Of a DNA stretch of 64,000 nt, positions 58,084 to 64,000 are shown piece by piece. The number at the start of each line of letters is the position of its first letter. Position 1 is the stretch's first letter. The translations under genes were made by a program, and so were the position numbers. The notes below the pieces were generated by a model that was given only the letters and a program-made list of their open reading frames with translations, was not told the DNA's origin and ran no database searches. The stretch comes from Sambucus nigra (taxonomy: Eukaryota > Streptophyta > Magnoliopsida > Dipsacales > Adoxaceae): contig OX422210.1 of NCBI GenBank assembly GCA_949130495.1, forward strand, positions 637,508,585-637,572,584, in the 5' to 3' direction.

Positions 58084-59558
58084 TTATTAGGAATAAATTA
58101 TTCCCATTTATCCCCTTAATTTAGAGGATTTTATCGCCCGCAAAGTGTAATTCGAGTGGATTTATATCATATCATTATTGTTGACAAGTTTTTAATGAGT
58201 ACGCCGAGTTTCGTGTTTTTTTCCATCTATTTCGCAGGTGTTCAGTGTTTTAATCCGAGTTCCGTACCAAATGCTTCAAAAAAGGTACAAGAAGGAAAAG
58301 TTTATGTAAAGGCTATCAAGATGGAATCGAACCTAAGTGGAAAGAAAAATAACAGATCCCATCCTGTGAAAGTTCCTGTAAATACTGTCATGACAGAACC
58401 GAATCGAAGTGGAGAAAAAACGAACCGATCCTACACCTGGAAAACTTCCTGTGAAGAGTTAACAAGATGGAACCGAATCTAAGTAGAGGAAAAATGAACC
58501 GATCCTATGCTCGAAGAACTTTCTGTAAAGGCTGCAAAGATGGAACCGAACCGAACCCCTTAACATGATTGGTTTTGTTCTCGATTATTCGAACTTATCC
58601 ACTTGTAAAAATTTGAATCCTGATTGGTTTAAACTCTTAGATTTCGTAGATTATAAATTGTAAACTCCTCCCAATATGGAGAGGAGGCTTATGATTCGTT
58701 TGGGAAGCTTTGTAATCAAATTTAGAGAAGAAGAACAATAAACCCTAGTTTTGCAATTCAAGTAATACCATTCTAATTCATGTTTCAATTATTGTTGTAG
58801 TTACTTTTCAAATAATAATTTCATCTTTCTTCATCCTCATTCAGTAGTAAAAATGTTTTCTTTCATTCTAAACACATTTTCTTCAAGTTTTCATATGTCG
58901 GGCTAAGTTTTCAAGGGTTGGGGTGCATGAACCCCACCCGATGTAATTCACGATAGTGGAAATAGAGTTGGAATCAAAATATTAGATGAATTGTATCGTA
59001 GTTCATGCGATATAACTTTATTTCAGACTTTGCTTACATACTGTGCGGGATACGATCCCTCATATGTGTAATACTTAAGAGAGGTAAAGACCGAATTTTA
59101 ATGCAACCTTTGCTTATATATTGTGCGGGCTACGATCCCTCATATATGTAATACTTAGGAGCATCAAAAAGTTGAATTCATTTAATGCTTTAATTCTGAA
59201 CTTATTATCCTACGAAGTGAATTACTAGGGTGTGGGGGATTGTAACCTGACCTATTTTTCCCCATTCATAGTTAACGTTTTAGTCAAGTTGTTCGAAATT
59301 CTTCAGTAGAATAATTACATTCGTTAATTATTTTTTCCAAATTACATTTAGTTGTAGCTGTTTCACCATTCAAAATCACCTTTTCCTTTTCTTTAGAGTC
59401 AAAGTTAGGTTTCCTTCGTCTGATCAACATCGTTACGACTCCGTTTATCCTATTTCCCTGAGGATCGATACCCGACTTATCGGATTATTACTTGAGCGAC
59501 AGGCTTGCACTTGAGCCTAGAGAGTATGAACTTTTGAGACACATTCTTAGTCGCGTCA
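58084..59558 (+). repeat. 3' LTR, Athila copy 2
   Basis: 1475 bp, starting TTATTAGG and ending TCGCGTCA, followed by GATAG exactly as in copy 1. It contains the longer repeat structure, and the uninterrupted GGATCGATACCCGAC marks the empty site of the solo LTR. Confidence 0.88.
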
Positions 59559-59563
59559 GATAG

Positions 59564-59593
59564 CCTTATACGATTGGACGAAGAGGCTTGGTT
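59564..59593 (-). mobile_element. SINE remnant, copy 2
   Basis: Same 30 bp as 43580-43609, followed by CATTCTTAAAATT. Its SINE partner (B-box part) is not duplicated, because it lies left of the duplicated block. Confidence 0.65.
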
Positions 59594-60037
59594 CATTCTT
59601 AAAATTATATACAATATTCACATCATTATATTTTAAATGATTTCACTTTGGATAAAGATACACAGACCCACTTTTATACCATTTTCCCATACCCGATGCA
59701 TAAAAATGTTATACCTTGTTGTTGTGAGTCCCGTCAGGGCACAAGGTACAATCTCTTACCTGCCTTATCTTGTTAGGCGGGTACCAAAGTGAATACCAAA
59801 CTGAATCGGTGTAGTGTTACTCTTTCACTTTACTTTTTCACTTCTATCGTATAACAAACACAGGGTTAATAACTTGACTACAATAATTAATCAAATGCAG
59901 CGGGTGAGAGGGTAAAACATGAAATTTAGTATTATTATAATACCAAACCAAACATTGTAAAATGATTACCCCAAAGGTCACCCGTAATGGAAACATTATT
60001 TTTTGTTATACAAGTAATGGAGTACCTTTGATTCATG

Positions 60038-60696
60038 CAGGGACGTAGCTAGGATTTCTCGATAGTAGGGGTTAATCTAATGGTAATTTTTGGAGGTTCA
60101 GGGGCAGAAGCCCTAGAGCCAAAAAAATTTAAGGTCATTTTTGAGTATTTACCAAATAATTATTAAAATATTTATTTAATCTAGTAAAAAGAGAAATAAT
60201 TTTCGCAAAGATTAAACCAATATTCATCCCCCCCAATTTTATGTATACAATATCCCTAAAGTCAATCACAATTTAATCCTAAAACTAAATTTAGAATTTA
60301 AACCAACCAACAATGACACTAAACAAAAAAAAATATTAACCATTTTATCTAAAATTAAAGGGAGAACTTACGAGTGAAAATTAGAGGGGTAAAATATAAT
60401 TAATATTTAAATAAAATTTATATGATTGACATCATAAAAATTAAATCAAAATCTAAAATTATAAATTAAATAGAGAATGATAAGAGAAGTCCTTTCTTTT
60501 TCTTTTCAAAGAGTTGTGTGGGAAGAAAAAGAATACAAGAGTTTTTTATAATTACCAAACCCCATCTTAAATTTTCAAAAAACTTCATTTTATTCCTAGA
60601 ATTTTCTTTTGGTATATAAGTAATTTTTTTTTGTTGGGGGTGGGGTGGGGGTGGGGGGATCAATCCCCCACTAGGCCCCATGTGGCTCCGTCCATG
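60038..60696. mobile_element. Non-autonomous hAT element, copy 2
   Basis: Flanked by GATTCATG at 60030-60037 and 60697-60704; ends CAGGGACGTAGCTAGG and complement of CATGGACGGAGCCACA. Slightly shorter than copy 1 in the G-rich run. Confidence 0.85.
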
Positions 60697-60945
60697 GATT
60701 CATGAACCAGACTCAATAAATGTTGGCTGAAGTTACAATGGGTTAGGTGTAGCTGACGAGAAAAATTAAAAACGAATTTAATAAATTTAGATCTCGTTCG
60801 AACAAGCGGAGGTCTTGAACCATCTTCATATAAAACATTAAATATTGAGGATGAGGATTGTGACTACAAAATAAATTAATTTTGCACCAATTTCTTCACG
60901 CATAACTCAATATTTAGATAACAAAAAAAATCCTTTTTTGCGTCT

Positions 60946-60977
<32 letters not shown>

Positions 60978-60979
<2 letters not shown>

Positions 60980-61255
60980 AAAGGTTCAAAAGTGAACCTT
61001 TAATGAACCTTAATAAAAAATACCATAACAATCAATTATTTTTAATTCTTATGTTGTAATTGGTCTGCGTCAGTGGCAACAAACACGCGTGTGACACGCG
61101 GGTTGGGGGGGGGGGGGGTAAGGTGTGTGTATTAAAAAAATGCGTGACACATCCGTGTCCGTTGCCGCTGGCGCGGACCAATTACAACATGTGAATTAAA
61201 ATTAATGGGCTGTCAAGGTATTTTTTGTTAAGGATCATTAAAATTTTGAACCTCT
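60978..61255. mobile_element. Foldback element 1, copy 2
   Basis: Same inverted-repeat element as 45003-45286, with (TA)n at 60948-60976 on the left and at 61259-61329 on the right. Confidence 0.8.

Positions 61256-61258
<3 letters not shown>

Positions 61259-61329
<71 letters not shown>
61259..61329. repeat. (TA)n microsatellite, about 35 units
   Basis: Uninterrupted TA repeat at the place where unit 1 carries foldback element 2. Confidence 0.92.
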
Positions 61330-61331
<2 letters not shown>

Positions 61332-62180
61332 CCCTTATTATTTGAACATGGAATTGATCATTCTTATAATTTGCATTTGTTAAAATAAGATCTATTTATG
61401 TGTCACTTTTACTTGCACTTGAGCAATCGTGATACATAGCTCACTAATTAGTTTCTTGACTTGTTTGCTTTTTTGAGGTAACGATCTGATATATGTTAAT
61501 TTATACAGATTGTAATATTGATAATTTATATTATAATTATATTAATTACATATAAAATATTTGCATCTAAGAATATGAATGTCGTATGCATTTATGTTTC
61601 CCAATTACTTTTAACATAAAATGGAACCCAATTCAAGGATAATGACCACAAACATATTTTTTTTAGCACAAATGTCCCTCCCTCTTCTCGCATATTCGAT
61701 TTTCAGTAATATATATAATAAATTTTGTAAAGTTACATAAAAAATTTTGGAAAAAATTATAATTTGCACATAGAATTTTAAAATATACACACAAACATTT
61801 GTAATATGCATATGTTAAAATTGTGTATACCCTAGTTATAAGTTATACGTGAAGGGTTGAATGACTTTAATATTTAAAAAATATGTAAGTGAACTAGAGC
61901 AGAAAAAAAATATTAAATAGTTACCAAAATAAATAAATAAAAACTCGTCCTACCATAGTAGAGCAAACATTCGCTTGAAGGCAAAGAAAACCATACTTTA
62001 TTTAAGCTTAGACTTGGTTGTAGTGCTATATGCATTATTATACCTCAGAAAATAGCTTTTAAGTCCAAAAAGTAAATAAAGGGACAAAATACAACTAGAG
62101 ATAGGAAAACTCAAAACCAAATTAAGGTCCAAAATACCCATAGAGAAATTTAAGATGGTAACAAAGGAGATGAAGCATAA
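61330..62180. other. 3' flank of RKD copy 2
   Basis: AT-rich, closely similar to 45832-46683. No other gene is seen. Confidence 0.45.
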
Positions 62181-63195
62181 TCAATAGTCAGATAGGAGCC
62201 TCCGTTTTTTGTAGTTAGCCTTAAAGCAAGCTTGCCTCAACCTTTTTATTTTTTCTGTCATTTCTAAATTTGGCTGCTTCTCCATCATTTTCTTCTTCTC
62301 TTCTAGCATCTCTACCTCATTTGTTAATCCCATCTCCTAATATTGCAATTAAGAACAAAATACTTATGCAAATAAGAACAGCATATATTAAACTTACTTA
62401 CAAAATTTTATATTCAATTCACTTCTTATAAGAGATAAATGAACTCAATTAAAAATAAGGGGTTAATTCCATTTCCCATGAACTTTTCCCCAATTTTTAC
62501 ATCACCATCCAAATTTTGTTTTCACGATTTAACCCCTAAACTTCTGTAACGGCTTTATGTAGCCTCCTAACATACACCGTCAATTTTTTGGACGAAATAT
62601 TAGTCACGTTCCATGCAAATGAGTGTATTTATGTCCAATTCAATATAAGAGTTTTAAAAAAAATGAAAATTAGAGAAAAACTTTTATAAAATAATTTTTT
62701 TTATAGAAAACCATTTAAAAGATTTGGATTTTTTTTTAAATCGGGAAATTACCGAAAAACTATTTTAGAAATTACAAACAGAAACATTAAAAATTAAAAA
62801 TATAAAAATGTTAATTTTTTAAAATACGAAAATAATAGAAAAATATTTTTGAATTTATAGAAAAACATTTAAAAACTTACCTAACAAATTTAGAAAACGT
62901 ACATAGAAACACCACCGGGTGGTCCCTCTCTCATCATAAATCATGGACCGACTGAAAGACTTATTTTGAAAAAACTTATAAGAATGTTGAAAAAATACAA
63001 AAGACATTTTAAAAGATTGAATAATAACATAAGTTTTTTTAAAATTCTAGAAATAATAAACAAAACATTATAAAAGTTTGAATATTATTTTAAAAAAACA
63101 TTTTAAAAAGAACAAATTTTAAGGAAAAAACATATTTCTAGGGAAAATTTTTTTTGTAGCAAAATAAAATATTAAGCTCATATATATATATATAT

Positions 63196-63236
<41 letters not shown>

Positions 63237-63999
63237 GTGCAACCATGATTGCCCATGCCGTTATGAGAAAATGAGAAAGAGAGTATAGTGAGGTATTATC
63301 CACAATTTGGTAAAATACAATAATACCCTTTTAAAATAGTTACATGGGCGTCAATTGTGATTATCCGTCCAATAAACTAGAAGTATTATGGTTAAAAGGT
63401 TTCGTTTTGAAAGTTTAGGGGGATTAAATCCAAAATATAGAAGTTCAGTTGGTGATGTAAAAATAAGAGTAAAGTTTAGGGGAGAAAATGTAACTAACTC
63501 TAAAAATGATGCAATATAGATTAATATATTCAAAAGGATCTAATACGCACGTATGATAATACCTTAACATTGTCAATGAGGGACTCCATACTCTTGATCT
63601 TCCGGTGCGGCCACCTCATAATATTAAGCTCTCTGCATCTTTTCTTCAGCATAGTCAATCCTACCTTCAACTCCTTGGTTGCTTCAGTTATCGGAATGTT
63701 AAAGTATTTTTGAATCTCATCCCGTTCCAATGGAGCCGATTTTAATTTTTTAATTTCCCGACTTTGATTTTCATTTGTGTTTAAAATCATAAATTGTCCG
63801 TGATACATTGTATTGAGCCCTTCTATTGCTCCATAATCAAAATTTTCAGTATCCATAAACATTTGTGGCTTGATATCTATAATACCATTTTGCCTAAAAT
63901 CTGCAATATTATCATCCCAAATATTCTCAAAATCATCAAATTCCAATTAGGGAATATAATTGTTTTGTTGTGAAAATTGATATTCATTAAAACCACGTG
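62181..63999 (-). pseudogene. RKD: RWP-RK (RKD-type) gene, copy 2, with premature stop
   Basis: The last exon, 62181-62336, and the RWP-RK exon, from 63563 leftwards to the window edge, match copy 1. The RWP-RK domain itself reads intact ([17 protein letters not shown]). In the upstream part of that exon CAA has become TAA (63947-63949), so the frame reads NNYIP then stop. Translation from the normal start would end before the domain. No ATG-initiated frame beginning just after the stop is apparent before the methionine of the [11 protein letters not shown] segment, so an N-terminally shortened domain protein is possible but speculative. The 5' end lies outside the window. Confidence 0.8.
62459..63500. 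mobile_element. Mutator-like MITE in the RKD intron, copy 2
   Basis: Same ends, same flanking TAAAAATAA / TAAAAATGA and same length (1042 bp) as 46962-48003. The left arm has many substitutions, the remainder none that I could find. Confidence 0.7.
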
Positions 64000-64000
64000 G

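Larger units (their letters stand above)
50356..64000 (+). repeat. Tandem duplication, unit 2 (runs off the window)
   Basis: The coordinate offset to unit 1 is 18264 at its start, 18290 at the LTR start and 15497 through the RKD intron. The changes are explained mainly by the solo LTR and foldback 2, which are absent here. It has no 5' LTR or gag, which shows it arose by duplication and not by independent insertion. Confidence 0.88.

Noticed and set aside
1..64000. Chloroplast or mitochondrial DNA insertions and rRNA genes
   Set aside because: No organelle gene or rRNA sequence was recognised while reading either strand. A similarity search would be needed to exclude short pieces.

Overview
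The window looks like nuclear DNA from a flowering plant, most likely a eudicot. It is AT-rich, gene-poor and packed with nested transposable elements: Copia and Athila-type Gypsy LTR retrotransposons, CACTA, hAT and Mutator-like DNA transposons, tRNA-derived SINEs and foldback elements. The species cannot be fixed from sequence alone. The only host gene that looks potentially functional is an RWP-RK (RKD-type) transcription factor gene, present as two tandem copies on the minus strand.

Left part (1-20.3 kb). A Copia 3' LTR (about 64-1143) precedes a degraded outer CACTA element holding a poly(A)-binding-protein gene fragment. Inserted into that outer element is a second CACTA of 17.2 kb (2897-20096). 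It is bounded by CACTACAAGAAAA / TTCTTGTAGTG ends and a GTT duplication of target DNA. Inside it are intron-containing fragments of at least five unrelated host genes, all on the plus strand: myosin VIII, long-chain acyl-CoA synthetase, MTHFR, amino acid permease and a RecQ-like helicase. It also holds a hAT element, Copia fragments and the end of another CACTA family. This is the pattern of a gene-capturing CACTA.

Middle (20.35-29 kb). Another CACTA end in inverted orientation is followed by a minus-strand F-box/LRR (FBL3-like) pseudogene with recognisable exons and stop codons, then SINEs.

Right part (29-64 kb). A SINE (13-bp target duplication) was hit by an Athila-type retrotransposon (29201-43574, target duplication GATAG, tRNA-Asp-like primer site). 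An approximately 18.3-kb block was then duplicated in tandem. It runs from inside Athila pol (32092) through the 3' LTR, SINE remnant, hAT, foldback element and RKD gene to the start of another CACTA (50355). The second unit starts at 50356 and runs off the window. After duplication, copy 1 alone carries a 2.3-kb solo LTR (41187-43480, target duplication ATCGA) and a GA-ended foldback element. RKD copy 1 has a good RWP-RK exon and terminal exon; copy 2 has an in-frame stop upstream of the RWP-RK domain. About 1.2 kb spanning the RWP-RK exon and most of its intron reads as identical in the two copies while both flanks diverge, which suggests gene conversion or an assembly effect.

The Athila genes (gag, pol and a third ORF downstream of pol) are all broken by stops and frameshifts, so neither copy is autonomous.
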